Source of the DNA: Marine Group II euryarchaeote MED-G38
Lineage (GTDB): Archaea; Thermoplasmatota; Poseidoniia; Poseidoniales; Thalassarchaeaceae
DNA: 33,582 nt
Assembly (NCBI GenBank): GCA_002457145.1
Contig: NTJP01000002.1
Location: 1-33,582, forward strand
Reading direction: 5' to 3'
Under the pieces are notes generated by a model, which searched no databases, was not told the origin of the DNA, and saw nothing but the letters and a program-made list of their open reading frames with translations. Below, one piece after another: positions 16,647 through 25,656 of the stretch. The translations under genes were made by a program, and so were the position numbers. Numbering within the stretch: position 1 is the stretch's first letter; each line of letters begins with the position of its first letter.

Positions 16647-19600
16647 CTACATATTCCTTCGAAACTTTCCTCCAGTTTCGAATAGTGCTTGTGTGACTTG
16701 TCCAACAGTACAATAGTTCACAATGTCCATCATTACTTCAAATAAATTACCACCTTCTCGTGCCACTTTTTTCAATCTAGCCAAACCTTCCCGGGATTCT
16801 TTCAGATGTACTTTTTTGAATGCAATGTTACGTTCAATGACCATCATTCTTTCACTTTTATCTGAACGGGTTACTTCTACATCAAATCCTTCTATCGATA
16901 ATGAATTATCCGTATCATCTTTGAAAGTATTCACTCCAATAATCGGTAATTCACCGGAGTGTTTTCTATGTTCATATATCATAGATTCATCTTGTATGCG
17001 GTTCCTCTGATAGTTTACTTCAAGCGCACCCAAAACCCCTCCACGCCTATTCATTTCTTCAAATATCTTCAAAATTTCCTCTTCTACAGAATCAGTTAAC
17101 CAATCAGCGACATGCGATCCTTGTAATGGATTTTCATTTTGTAACCAACCATACTCTTTTGACAGTATTAATTGTATTGCTACTGCATCTCTTACAGTAT
17201 CTTCTGTTGGTGTCCCGAATGCTTCATCACGAGAATTAGTATGTAATGAATTTGCATTATCTGCTAGTGCATAAAGTGCTTGTAATGTTGTTCGATAATC
17301 ATTCCACGTATATTCTTGAGCATGTAGGGACCTTCCACTACTTTGAATATGATATTTCAGTTTTTGACCCCTTTCACTAACTCCGTACATATCTCTCATA
17401 GCGATAGACCATATTCTCCTACATACTCTGCCTATTACTGCATATTCCGGGTCCATACCATTTGAGAAAAACCAACTAAAATTTCTTAAGAATTTATCAG
17501 CATTAAGCCCTCTAGAGTTGAATAATTCAACATATGTCAAACCATTGGATAATGTCAGTGCTGCCTGAGATATTGGATTTGCACCAGCTTCAGCGATATG
17601 ATATCCGGAAATAGAAACAAAGTAATGATTGCGAACTTCATTATCGACATAAAATTCTGCGACATCTCCCATCATTCTCAATGCAGTATCAAGATTGAAA
17701 ACTAATGTATTCTGTCCCATTGATTCCTTTAATTGATCTGCTTGCACTGTACCTCTAACTGAACGCAAAGTCTTGGACTTTATTTCGGTGTGTTCTTTTT
17801 CATTTGGCTGACGTCCATTTTCTCTTTCAAATTTCTTAATTTGTTGCCTAATTGCTACATTGAAGAAGGCTGCTAAATGCCACCAATAATTTCCATTAAT
17901 TGTCTTTGATACTGAGGTATTAGAAGCACATAAATCAAAACCTTCGAATAATTTTTCCATTTCATCTATTGTACTTATAGAAACTCCACTTTCACATACC
18001 TTTCCAAATATATCTAATCTTTCTTGGGGATCATTTCCATACAAACTAGGCGAATCAAATGCAACTGATAACCTATTAAAATCTTGATCTTTGGAAAGAA
18101 AGTGATATCTTTTATTTGTTCTTTCTGCACTTCCTTCTCCCGCAAACATTCTGACTGGCAACTCATCCTGTCTCTTGAATGGAAATACTCCTCCGGTGTA
18201 AGGAAAAGATCCTGGGATATTTTCTCTTCTTATCCAACTAAAAGTATCTCCCCAATCACTATATTCAGGCAACGCTACTCTTGGAATGTCCAGCCCTGAA
18301 AGTGTTTTTCTGGTTGTTTCTACAGCAATATCTTTATCTCTAACGGTATAACTAGTTGTCCCGGAACGGTACTGATTTGCTTTATTACTAAAAGTTTGTA
18401 GACTTTCCCAAGCACTATCCGGTATCTCTGAACGAATAACTTCTGCTTCTTGCATAAGATCCTCGAATACTCCTTTATTTTTATTTAATTTCATTTGTTT
18501 AGCTGCAGACTCTAGTTGTTGTAACAAGCGCATTTTCGAAGCAATTTTCTCCGTACTAAGGTGATAGTTTTTGATTACATTAGAAACTTCGGCCAAATAA
18601 CCTTGTCTTTCAGAAGGTATTGGAGAAGATCTATGCGGCAACCCATCTGCTCCTAACCTAGGTTCTGCTGCAGAAAATGTCGACGAGTATTTATCGTTTA
18701 TCAAAATAGATAGTTTTTTCCAAAGTTGATCCACTCCTGCATCTGCAAATTGACTGGCTATTGTTGGAACTACGGGAAGATTAGAATTATCAGTATCCCA
18801 TATCTCTCTATTTCTTTTGAATTGTTTTTGAATTTCTAATAGGGCATCTTCCGCTCCAGGTCTATCAAATTTATTTAATACAACAATATCTGCAGAATCT
18901 AACATCTCTAACTTTTCTAATTGACTTGGTGCACCATATTCCCTTGTTGTAACATATAGAGAAATATCAGCAACTTCAGTAATTGCATCATTTCCTTGGC
19001 CTATGCCACTTGTTTCTACAATTACTAGATCGAAACCAACTGCTTTACATACTTCGATAGAGCGACCTATGCAATCTGCAATCTCTCTACCACTATTTCT
19101 ACTGGCGAATGAACGCATGAATAAATTATCATCAGATAGTGAATTCATTCTTATTCTATCTCCCAATAATGCTCCTCCTGTTCTCTTACGAGTAGGATCA
19201 GTAGCTAATAAAGCGATTTTAGTCCCAGGATTATCTCTTTGTATCCTCAACATCAATTCATCAGTAAGACTTGATTTTCCTGCACCTCCAGTGCCAGTTA
19301 AACCAATAACTGGACATTTTAAACCATCTGTCGATCTGACTTTATCTAGAATATTATTGAATTTCTCTTCATCTTCATTTTCAGCCAATGTAAGTAATTT
19401 TGACACTGCAGAGTGTTCATCTGCAAATATCGGTTTTTTTAGTGACTCAAATCTTTTTGGATTAAGTAAGTCATTATCAGATGCCCTTTTCATGGCATCG
19501 GACACCATTCCCGTAAGCCCCAATTCTCTTCCATCTTCAGGAGAATATATCTTTGCTATATCAGAATCAAAAAGATGTTGTATTTCACTGGGAAGAATGG

Positions 19601-19943
19601 TCCCTCCTCCGCCTCCGACCAAACATACATGTCCAAATCCTGAATCATCGAGTATTTGCTTGGTATGCGTAAACATCTCTACAGCACCTCCTTGATATGA
19701 AGTAATAGCGATACAATGAGCATCTTCTTGAATAGCTGCTTTTGCTACGTCATTCGCGCCCCTGTCATGCCCTAAATGAATTACTTCACAACCCATGGAC
19801 TGGAATATTCTTCTAAAAATACCAATCGCAGCATCATGGCCGTCAAATATCGCTGCTGCAGTAATGATTCGTAGAGGAATCTCTTCACGTTTGCCTCTGT
19901 TCACATGCACCCGAGAACACACATCCACAAAAATTAGTCGCAT
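16647..19943 (-). CDS. icmF: Fused isobutyryl-CoA mutase with built-in G-protein chaperone (IcmF)
   Basis: This 1098-residue adenosylcobalamin enzyme interconverts isobutyryl-CoA and butyryl-CoA. Its domain order is diagnostic of IcmF. First comes the B12-binding domain (FDGHDA with D34 and H36, SYQGG at 82-86). Next is the MeaB-like GTPase, with P-loop GLTGTGGAGKSS at 214-225, ETSGIGQ at 310-316 and NKFD at 357-360. A linker leads to the mutase barrel from about 545 on. The two residues that separate isobutyryl-CoA from methylmalonyl-CoA mutases are of the IcmF kind: Phe in GGVFPF (F586) and Gln in MGQNT (Q743). The start is uncertain, because the first 20 residues before EIPLRIITAA are not family-like and no ribosome site precedes ATG 19943. 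It is the last gene of an operon with LysE and an acyl-CoA ligase. Confidence 0.95.
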   Translation of the reverse strand: MRLIFVDVCSRVHVNRGKREEIPLRIITAAAIFDGHDAAIGIFRRIFQSMGCEVIHLGHDRGANDVAKAAIQEDAHCIAITSYQGGAVEMFTHTKQILDDSGFGHVCLVGGGGGTILPSEIQHLFDSDIAKIYSPEDGRELGLTGMVSDAMKRASDNDLLNPKRFESLKKPIFADEHSAVSKLLTLAENEDEEKFNNILDKVRSTDGLKCPVIGLTGTGGAGKSSLTDELMLRIQRDNPGTKIALLATDPTRKRTGGALLGDRIRMNSLSDDNLFMRSFASRNSGREIADCIGRSIEVCKAVGFDLVIVETSGIGQGNDAITEVADISLYVTTREYGAPSQLEKLEMLDSADIVVLNKFDRPGAEDALLEIQKQFKRNREIWDTDNSNLPVVPTIASQFADAGVDQLWKKLSILINDKYSSTFSAAEPRLGADGLPHRSSPIPSERQGYLAEVSNVIKNYHLSTEKIASKMRLLQQLESAAKQMKLNKNKGVFEDLMQEAEVIRSEIPDSAWESLQTFSNKANQYRSGTTSYTVRDKDIAVETTRKTLSGLDIPRVALPEYSDWGDTFSWIRRENIPGSFPYTGGVFPFKRQDELPVRMFAGEGSAERTNKRYHFLSKDQDFNRLSVAFDSPSLYGNDPQERLDIFGKVCESGVSISTIDEMEKLFEGFDLCASNTSVSKTINGNYWWHLAAFFNVAIRQQIKKFERENGRQPNEKEHTEIKSKTLRSVRGTVQADQLKESMGQNTLVFNLDTALRMMGDVAEFYVDNEVRNHYFVSISGYHIAEAGANPISQAALTLSNGLTYVELFNSRGLNADKFLRNFSWFFSNGMDPEYAVIGRVCRRIWSIAMRDMYGVSERGQKLKYHIQSSGRSLHAQEYTWNDYRTTLQALYALADNANSLHTNSRDEAFGTPTEDTVRDAVAIQLILSKEYGWLQNENPLQGSHVADWLTDSVEEEILKIFEEMNRRGGVLGALEVNYQRNRIQDESMIYEHRKHSGELPIIGVNTFKDDTDNSLSIEGFDVEVTRSDKSERMMVIERNIAFKKVHLKESREGLARLKKVAREGGNLFEVMMDIVNYCTVGQVTQALFETGGKFRRNM

Positions 19944-19953
19944 AATTGATTGT

Positions 19954-20577
19954 TTAGAATATCCCCGTGATTAGAAGTATTGCAAATATAAACATCAATA
20001 TGCCCATTAAACCATCAATGATATGGGATATTGATTTAAGCTTCAATACCCTATCTCCTGTCGTCAACACAGTTGCTACGGTCACATACCAAGTGCCATC
20101 AATTACCATACCAAGAAAACCCATTCCTAAAAGAGTTTGAATATCTACATCAGCTTCTATAAAAGGAGTATATAATGCCAACATCCATGCTAAAATTTTT
20201 GGGTTTAATAATGCAATAAGGAAACCTTGTATGAATCCTTGCCGATTCTGAGGAATGAGATCATTTTCTTGAGAATCATTTCTTGGACCTTCTCCAGCAC
20301 TCTTGATGAAAATATATCCAAGCCAAACTAGTATTACTACACCTCCGGTTTTCAATATAATTTCTGTAGACTCATGTATCGATAAGGCAGTAGCTATCCC
20401 TAAGGCTGCAAGAAACGCATAGATTCCAAAACCAATGCCATGCCCTATTCCTGTCATAATCCCCTGTTGTCGTCCTCCTGCCAAGGTATTTCTTAGTACC
20501 ACTGCAAGAGATGGTCCAGGACTCATCGCCCCGAGAGTGAAAACTAGGGCAAGCCCAACCCATTCTTCAGGGCCCAT
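19954..20577 (-). CDS. LysE/RhtB family amino-acid (or related solute) exporter
   Basis: This 207-residue protein has about six membrane segments and the LysE/RhtB signature near its N terminus (GAMSPGPSLAVVLRNTLAGG, from residue 16), with the conserved glycine-rich GIGHGIGFGIYA following. Family members export amino acids or their derivatives across the cytoplasmic membrane; the substrate cannot be read from sequence. It sits between an acyl-CoA ligase (9 bases upstream) and icmF (10 bases downstream), and an AGGTG ribosome site (20583-20587) overlaps the end of the ligase gene. The position suggests export of a branched-chain amino acid or another compound tied to acyl-CoA flux, but this is inference. 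Confidence 0.9.
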   Translation of the reverse strand: MGPEEWVGLALVFTLGAMSPGPSLAVVLRNTLAGGRQQGIMTGIGHGIGFGIYAFLAALGIATALSIHESTEIILKTGGVVILVWLGYIFIKSAGEGPRNDSQENDLIPQNRQGFIQGFLIALLNPKILAWMLALYTPFIEADVDIQTLLGMGFLGMVIDGTWYVTVATVLTTGDRVLKLKSISHIIDGLMGILMFIFAILLITGIF

Positions 20578-20586
20578 TAAAACACC

Positions 20587-22368
20587 TTATGCGCCTTCAT
20601 ACATTGCTTCGATTTCTTTAACCCAATTTTCTCTAATTTGAATCCTTCTTATTTTGAGCGTTGGAGTTAATTCTCCAAAGTCAACATTTAGGTCTCTAGG
20701 TAAAATCTTAAATTTCTTTATTTGCTCAGGATTACTGAATTGCCCATTTAATAATGTTACATGTTCTTGCATTTCAGCATAGGTTTCTTCACTATCTGTG
20801 TAATCTGAAAGTACTTTCCCAAATCCTTCTAATGTGGTAATTTGTACTGCTGGGTCTTTAGGAATTTTTGCTGGATCCATGCCATGTTTATCCCTCAAAA
20901 TAGCACCTACATCTAATGTGAATAATGCACTACAGTACTTCCTACCATCACCAATCAGCATACATTGAGAAACCATTGGAATCGACTTCATTGTTTCTTC
21001 AATCACTAATGGTGCAATATTTTTACCTCCAGAACTAACGTATAATTCTTTTATTCTTCCAGTAATTTTTACATATCCATCTTCATCTATTTCTCCTTTG
21101 TCTCCAGAGTGTAACCATCCATCAGAATCTATTGTTTCTGCGGTTGCTTCAGGATTCTTGTAGTATCCTTTCATAATGTGCCTTCCTCTGAAAAGAATTT
21201 CTCCTGTCTCCGAAATCATTAATTCTGTTCCACTAAATGGTTTACCTACAGTTCCAAATTTATGATTTTTCTTGTATCCCAAACTTGCTCCTGCAGTAGT
21301 TTCAGTCATACCATATCCCTCATAAAGTGGAATATCCAGTGTATGGAATAATTTCAGAATATCGGGATTAATTGGTGCAGCACCAGTGATAGCATAAATA
21401 CAATTTGACATCCCAATTGCTTCCTTAGCCTTTTTCTTTATAATTCCACCAAGAATTGGTATTTTTGTTAGTTTTATCTTTCCTCCTAATTTAGCGACTA
21501 GATTACTGTAAACTTTTTCATAGATTCTCGGTACCCCAATAAACAAATGGGGTTGTACTTCTTTGGCATAATCAATAACATTCAGAGGCGCATCAACAAC
21601 AGTCATGTGAAGCCCCCATCTAATGTGCGCATGACAATCTACCAATTGCCCAAAAACATGGGCACAAGGTAACCAAGAAACATACCCCCATCCTCTTTCA
21701 AATTCTTGTAATTTCCACACTTCTGCCAATTCAAAATCAATATTATCATGACTAAGCTCCACGCCTTTAGGTTGCCCGGTTGTACCTGATGTGTAAATTA
21801 AAGTAAACGTGTCCTCAGGAGTAATGCTACTTACTCTCTTTTCTATTTCTGAGTATTCGATATTATTTCCTTTTTCTATAAACTCAGACCAAGTAATACA
21901 TTTGGGATGGTCGGGCATCTCAACTCCTTCCATTGTAACTACTACTTCGACTTTATCCAATCTATCCATTATTGCATGTAATCTGTGAGCACACATCTTT
22001 TCTGTATTGCCTCCGTCCATGGGATTGTCACCCACAAAAATAACTTTTGAATCAGAATTTCCTACCACCCATTCAACTTCTTCAGGAGAACAAGTATGGT
22101 AAACTCCAACAGCAGCTCCATTACACATGTTTGCTGCATGATATGAAGTATACCATTCCACTCTATTATAAGAATAAATACTCAATTTGTCACCTTCTTC
22201 AAAACCCAATGCAATTAATGATTTGGCAACTGATGCGGTTTGATCATGGAATTCTTTCCAATTAATATGATTCCATTCGCCATCGGAATTTTTTGTAGAA
22301 ATGGCTTTTTCATTACCATGATTCTTTGCATTTGCTATCAGGTATTCGGGGGTGGTCATTGCCGACAT
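20587..22368 (-). CDS. Long-chain fatty-acid/AMP-dependent acyl-CoA ligase (bubblegum-like)
   Basis: This 593-residue ANL-superfamily enzyme activates a carboxylic acid with ATP and then transfers it to CoA. Visible motifs are the phosphate loop YTSGTTGQPKGVE (192-204), the adenine and acyl pocket GYGMTETTAG (351-360), SGDKGEID and the hinge GRIKELYVSSGGKNI (437-451), and the C-terminal catalytic Lys in TPTLKIRR (K572). The overall pattern is closest to long-chain acyl-CoA synthetases of the ACSBG/FadD type. It heads an operon with the LysE exporter and icmF. A TATA-like box at 22391-22403, about 25-30 bases before ATG 22368, predicts a leaderless transcript. A second ATG three codons in (22359) is possible. 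Confidence 0.93.
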   Translation of the reverse strand: MSAMTTPEYLIANAKNHGNEKAISTKNSDGEWNHINWKEFHDQTASVAKSLIALGFEEGDKLSIYSYNRVEWYTSYHAANMCNGAAVGVYHTCSPEEVEWVVGNSDSKVIFVGDNPMDGGNTEKMCAHRLHAIMDRLDKVEVVVTMEGVEMPDHPKCITWSEFIEKGNNIEYSEIEKRVSSITPEDTFTLIYTSGTTGQPKGVELSHDNIDFELAEVWKLQEFERGWGYVSWLPCAHVFGQLVDCHAHIRWGLHMTVVDAPLNVIDYAKEVQPHLFIGVPRIYEKVYSNLVAKLGGKIKLTKIPILGGIIKKKAKEAIGMSNCIYAITGAAPINPDILKLFHTLDIPLYEGYGMTETTAGASLGYKKNHKFGTVGKPFSGTELMISETGEILFRGRHIMKGYYKNPEATAETIDSDGWLHSGDKGEIDEDGYVKITGRIKELYVSSGGKNIAPLVIEETMKSIPMVSQCMLIGDGRKYCSALFTLDVGAILRDKHGMDPAKIPKDPAVQITTLEGFGKVLSDYTDSEETYAEMQEHVTLLNGQFSNPEQIKKFKILPRDLNVDFGELTPTLKIRRIQIRENWVKEIEAMYEGA

Positions 22369-22390
22369 GGTTTATTGGGAAAACTATTCA

Positions 22391-22403
22391 TGGATAAATA
22401 TTG
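22391..22403 (-). promoter_or_regulatory. TATA box of the ligase-LysE-icmF operon
   Basis: The minus strand reads CCAATATTTATCC. Its TATTTAT core lies 25-31 bases before ATG 22368, the spacing of a leaderless archaeal promoter, and no ribosome site intervenes. Confidence 0.5.
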
Positions 22404-22449
22404 GTGTAATATTCAACACTTAATTACCAAACTTACAGTTAAATATATT

Positions 22450-23193
22450 TTATTTTGGTAAAACTGATTTAAAATTCTCTCTCCAGTCTTTGCCATTATT
22501 TTTATTCGCAAGAGGAGATGCTGGAGATGGATGCCAACAACCTTTGAGATTAATATTGGCCCCACTGAATGCAATTGCTGATCTTTTCTGAGAGTATTTT
22601 CCAACACCAATTACAGTTTCTATATTCATTATTTCTACTACTTCTCTAAGGTAATCATCACAACGTTCAATAATTCTTTTTGAGACTATTCCAGGAATCT
22701 TATCTGGAGTAATATTCATAGCATTTTCACCCTTAAAAAACATAAGAGGGCAATGGTTAACAACAAAAACCTTTGTAAATATATTTTCTGCAGTTCCATA
22801 GTTATCTGATAAAGCACCCCACAATCTCGTACCAGAAATTTCTTCCTTATGCCATTTTAATCCTTTAACTTCTCTCTTTGGATGTGTTTTTTTTGGTTGA
22901 TCAACTGATAAATTTTTAATCTTGAATAAATCTCTTACTACAGTTGTCGCAGCAAATGGTATTCCCATTTGCCCCATGCCATGAGGTCCAGGATTCATGC
23001 CGAGTAATATTGTTTTTGCACCTTTATCTCCTCCTAGTTTAATAAATTCTTTATGTATTTCCCAAGCATATATCAATGGATTGTATACATATTCAACAAA
23101 ACCCTCTTCTAATAATAAATCAGTAAGAGGTTGCAAATCTTTTCTAAGATTATAAGAAGAGTTAATTAAAGATTCAATAACCATTTTAATCAC
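22450..23193 (-). CDS. SMUG1-family single-strand-selective uracil-DNA glycosylase
   Basis: This 247-residue base-excision enzyme removes uracil (and, in relatives, hydroxymethyluracil) from DNA. The SMUG1 motif 1 is clear: GMNPGPHGMGQMGIPF (65-80), with catalytic Asn N67. Motif 2 is HPSPASP with H221, followed by LANKNNGKDW as in the family. NHCPL (146-150) is the uracil-pocket strand. It lacks the [4Fe-4S] cysteines of the thermophile family 4 UDG. The GTG start at 23193 overlaps the TGA of the YbaK-type gene (GTGA); ATG 23184 three codons later is the alternative. The two genes form a minus-strand pair. SMUG1 is best known from animals and some bacteria, so an archaeal copy is notable. Confidence 0.9.
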   Translation of the reverse strand: MIKMVIESLINSSYNLRKDLQPLTDLLLEEGFVEYVYNPLIYAWEIHKEFIKLGGDKGAKTILLGMNPGPHGMGQMGIPFAATTVVRDLFKIKNLSVDQPKKTHPKREVKGLKWHKEEISGTRLWGALSDNYGTAENIFTKVFVVNHCPLMFFKGENAMNITPDKIPGIVSKRIIERCDDYLREVVEIMNIETVIGVGKYSQKRSAIAFSGANINLKGCWHPSPASPLANKNNGKDWRENFKSVLPK

Positions 23194-23654
23194 TGTTTAA
23201 TATCTGCTATTACTGCTCCACTTAGTTTAACTAATTCTTCTGGAGAAATGGGAAAAACTGTGTCAGATGTGCCTCCTGCTCCCCATAAAATATCATATTT
23301 TAATAAATCTTCATCACAAATGATTATACATTTTTCTAAATGCCCAAATGGAGGAATGCCACCAACAGAATAACCGGTTTTATTTAGGACATACTCTGGC
23401 GAAGCTTGACTTGGTTTATACCCCAATAATCTTTTTAGTTTCCTTTTCCTATCTACTTTATTGATACCTGAAGTTACTACTATGATTGCGGAATCTCTAC
23501 CAACAAAAACAATCGATTTAGCGATATTCGATACTTCACAGCCTAATTGTTTGGCGGCATCTTCAGAAGATTTAGTGCCTTCTTTGTATCTTTTCGCTTT
23601 AGGTAAAAAACCTATTTTTTGACATTCTGCAACCCATACATCATGCCTATCCAT
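23190..23654 (-). CDS. ybaK: YbaK/EbsC-family aminoacyl-tRNA deacylase
   Basis: This 154-residue protein matches the YbaK/ProX editing-domain family, which hydrolyses mischarged tRNA such as Cys- or Ala-tRNA(Pro). Signatures are SSEDAAKQLG, then AKSIVF with the conserved Lys K46, the substrate loop GYSVGGIPPFGH (94-105), and WGAGGTSDTVFPISPEEL near the C terminus. Length is normal for the stand-alone form. GAGG (23660-23663) lies 5 bases before ATG 23654. It is the first gene of a pair overlapping the SMUG1-like gene by 4 bases. The exact editing specificity cannot be told from sequence. Confidence 0.93.
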   Translation of the reverse strand: MDRHDVWVAECQKIGFLPKAKRYKEGTKSSEDAAKQLGCEVSNIAKSIVFVGRDSAIIVVTSGINKVDRKRKLKRLLGYKPSQASPEYVLNKTGYSVGGIPPFGHLEKCIIICDEDLLKYDILWGAGGTSDTVFPISPEELVKLSGAVIADIKQ

Positions 23655-23780
23655 ATCAACCTCAAAAAGCCAATCAAATTTTATTATTCGGGTATCTCAA
23701 GTCTTTTTGTGTTAAAAAAACTCCAAATGCAACAATACTTCCGCATTATTCTTCACCAATGGTCGAGCGCGAAATGATAC

Positions 23781-25217
23781 ATGGATTGGCCCATCGGTCC
23801 TTATGAAACTTCAATGGGAGCACTTTTACTGTTGACTCTTCCAATACATTGGTTCTTGACAAGGGACGAACCAAAAAAAAGAATTCCTTTACGAAATTTA
23901 GCCAATGAAATTAAAGAAAAAGGATATTATTGGCATATTAGCTTATACTTATTGATGTTCCTCTATAAGGCGGCCATTGATCATCATAATGAGCCAATTA
24001 AAGCAAGGGTTGGAGGCTTCACTCATTGGATATATCGCATTGAAGGGAATTGGACTAATATTATACAAGAATTTTTTTTAAATGATAGTTTAACAAATTT
24101 ACTTTCTGGTCATTATTTATTCATGTACTTATTTATGATATGGTTTTCTCCGATATATTATATATTAAGCAATGATAAAATGATGGCCGATAAGGCAGCT
24201 TTGAATTATTTTGTAATATATCTCCTCAGTGTCCCATTTTATCTTTTCTTTAATGTAGAAGTAACTTCTAGTTATATTAGTGGTATGGATGCTCTTTTGT
24301 ATCATGATTCTTTTACATTATCATTTTTTACAGCTAATGATCCAATGGATAATGCTATCCCAAGTCTACACATAGGATTACCAATTGGTTTGTTAATAAT
24401 CAATAGATTACATTGTAGAAAATTGGGAATAAGTATCAAAAAATGGAGGCATAGAGAATTTGATTTATTCATATCTGTTAATGTATTGGTTTATATTTTC
24501 TCCATTCAATATTTGGGAATACACTGGTTAGTAGACATTATTCCTGGTATAATATTAGCTTTCATAACTTCATATTTTGTTCACCATATCCAACCAAAAC
24601 TAAGATCTAAAAAATATTCAATTATTAAATCACTATCACCGACAAGAAAACAATTATATTCTATAGTAGGAGTATCGTTCATTAGCTCATTTCTGATTTT
24701 TTTTATAATTATCTATGCACCAGGAGTTAATGAGGAAATTCCCAATTATAGAATTGGCTCAGATGATATAAATCTTGAAACTATAGAAGTACATAGCTTA
24801 TCCAATCCCGTGGATGTTAAAGCAATCAATACAGGAGATGTAAGATTAGAATTGATGTTAGTAAAAACAAATATAGCAGAAAAACATGCTGAAAAGGGAA
24901 TCTTTGATTGGAATGAATTATCCTTAAAAGGTCAAATATTCTCACTTTCCCCAAATAATATCACAAGTTTTAAGGTGAATACAGAAAGTATTTATGATTC
25001 ATATGTAATTTTAATTAAATTATCGAATACTGAAAATTGTTTAGATTGTTTTATTTCAGATGAACAAGTTGGAGAGATTAGGATAACAACTCATTATTTC
25101 GATGAAGAATTAATTTGGACGGCATACATATTATGTCTCCCATCTTTCTATATCCTTGGTTATGTTCTAGGTATGAATTATAATGAAATAGTGAGCAAAA
25201 AAGCTCCCTATAAATAA
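23781..25217 (+). CDS. PAP2-superfamily membrane phosphatase/phosphotransferase with C-terminal outer domain
   Basis: A 478-residue membrane protein. The lipid phosphatase motifs 2 and 3 are visible: NAIPSLHIG (191-199) and LGIHWLVDIIPG (245-256), with H197, H248 and D252 as the likely catalytic triad. They lie between membrane helices as in the PAP2_3/AUR1-like branch, which acts on inositol-phosphate or isoprenoid-phosphate lipids. Motif 1 is not obvious. After about eight helices, a domain of roughly 120 residues (about 320-440) is predicted outside the membrane, and a last helix lies at about 445-465. A role in archaeal polar-lipid or polyprenyl-phosphate turnover is inference. The 3' end overlaps the opposite-strand membrane gene by 51 bases. 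Confidence 0.8.
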   Translation: MDWPIGPYETSMGALLLLTLPIHWFLTRDEPKKRIPLRNLANEIKEKGYYWHISLYLLMFLYKAAIDHHNEPIKARVGGFTHWIYRIEGNWTNIIQEFFLNDSLTNLLSGHYLFMYLFMIWFSPIYYILSNDKMMADKAALNYFVIYLLSVPFYLFFNVEVTSSYISGMDALLYHDSFTLSFFTANDPMDNAIPSLHIGLPIGLLIINRLHCRKLGISIKKWRHREFDLFISVNVLVYIFSIQYLGIHWLVDIIPGIILAFITSYFVHHIQPKLRSKKYSIIKSLSPTRKQLYSIVGVSFISSFLIFFIIIYAPGVNEEIPNYRIGSDDINLETIEVHSLSNPVDVKAINTGDVRLELMLVKTNIAEKHAEKGIFDWNELSLKGQIFSLSPNNITSFKVNTESIYDSYVILIKLSNTENCLDCFISDEQVGEIRITTHYFDEELIWTAYILCLPSFYILGYVLGMNYNEIVSKKAPYK

Positions 25218-25571
25218 TCCTGAACAACTCCCCAATCCTATCCAAATTCCTATTCTAAATGCTGGAAAATTATATCTCCAAACATATATGGTTTGAGATG
25301 TCCATGCCAGAATTACTATCACAAACCATACAAAAAATACTAACTGCGGAATAATCCCAATAATTATCGAAGTAATACATCCGCCAATTAATTCATAACG
25401 ATTACCAATATTTTTAGGTGAAAGATAAAGAAGAAAAGAAATTACTATCAGACAAATCATCGGCTTAAATAATGAACTTGAATTCTCTAAGATACCAAAT
25501 ATACAAGCTATTGAAAAACCAACTGTTAGCGGAATAATTATCGGCCATACAGGCATTGTCTCCCATCTCAT
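25167..25571 (-). CDS. Unknown small polytopic membrane protein
   Basis: This frame of 134 residues from ATG 25571 (150 if read from 25619) encodes an integral membrane protein with about four hydrophobic segments: VWPIIIPLTVGFSIACIF, the MICLIVISFLLYLS stretch, a long one around IIIGIIPQLVFFVWFVIVIL, and a glycine-rich final one. I do not recognise the family. It is the only long frame in 25218-25605, which supports a real gene, but membrane-like frames can arise by chance in AT-rich DNA. I prefer ATG 25571 because the longer version would run into the amnB-like gene's promoter. Its 3' end overlaps the convergent PAP2 gene. Aromatic residues and Cys are scattered without a clear active site. 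Confidence 0.55.
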   Translation of the reverse strand: MRWETMPVWPIIIPLTVGFSIACIFGILENSSSLFKPMICLIVISFLLYLSPKNIGNRYELIGGCITSIIIGIIPQLVFFVWFVIVILAWTSQTIYVWRYNFPAFRIGIWIGLGSCSGLFIGSFFAHYFIIIHT

Positions 25572-25623
25572 ATCGCTACGGAAACACTTTCCCTCCATCA
25601 ATGCTATGAAAATATCCAAGCGA

Positions 25624-25637
25624 TTAATTCATATTAC
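25624..25637 (+). promoter_or_regulatory. TATA-like box of the ring-cleavage operon
   Basis: TTAATTCATATTAC lies 20-33 bases before ATG 25657, and its CATATTA core is 21-27 bases upstream. This fits a leaderless transcript and supports ATG 25657 over the upstream ATG 25606, which lies ahead of the box. Confidence 0.4.
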
Positions 25638-25656
25638 TGTAGTTGCCCTACAGGCC

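Noticed and set aside
19003-19695. A 230-codon plus-strand frame opposite icmF
   Set aside because: It lies wholly opposite the well-supported GTPase region of icmF, has no recognisable motif or ribosome site, and is a shadow of that gene.
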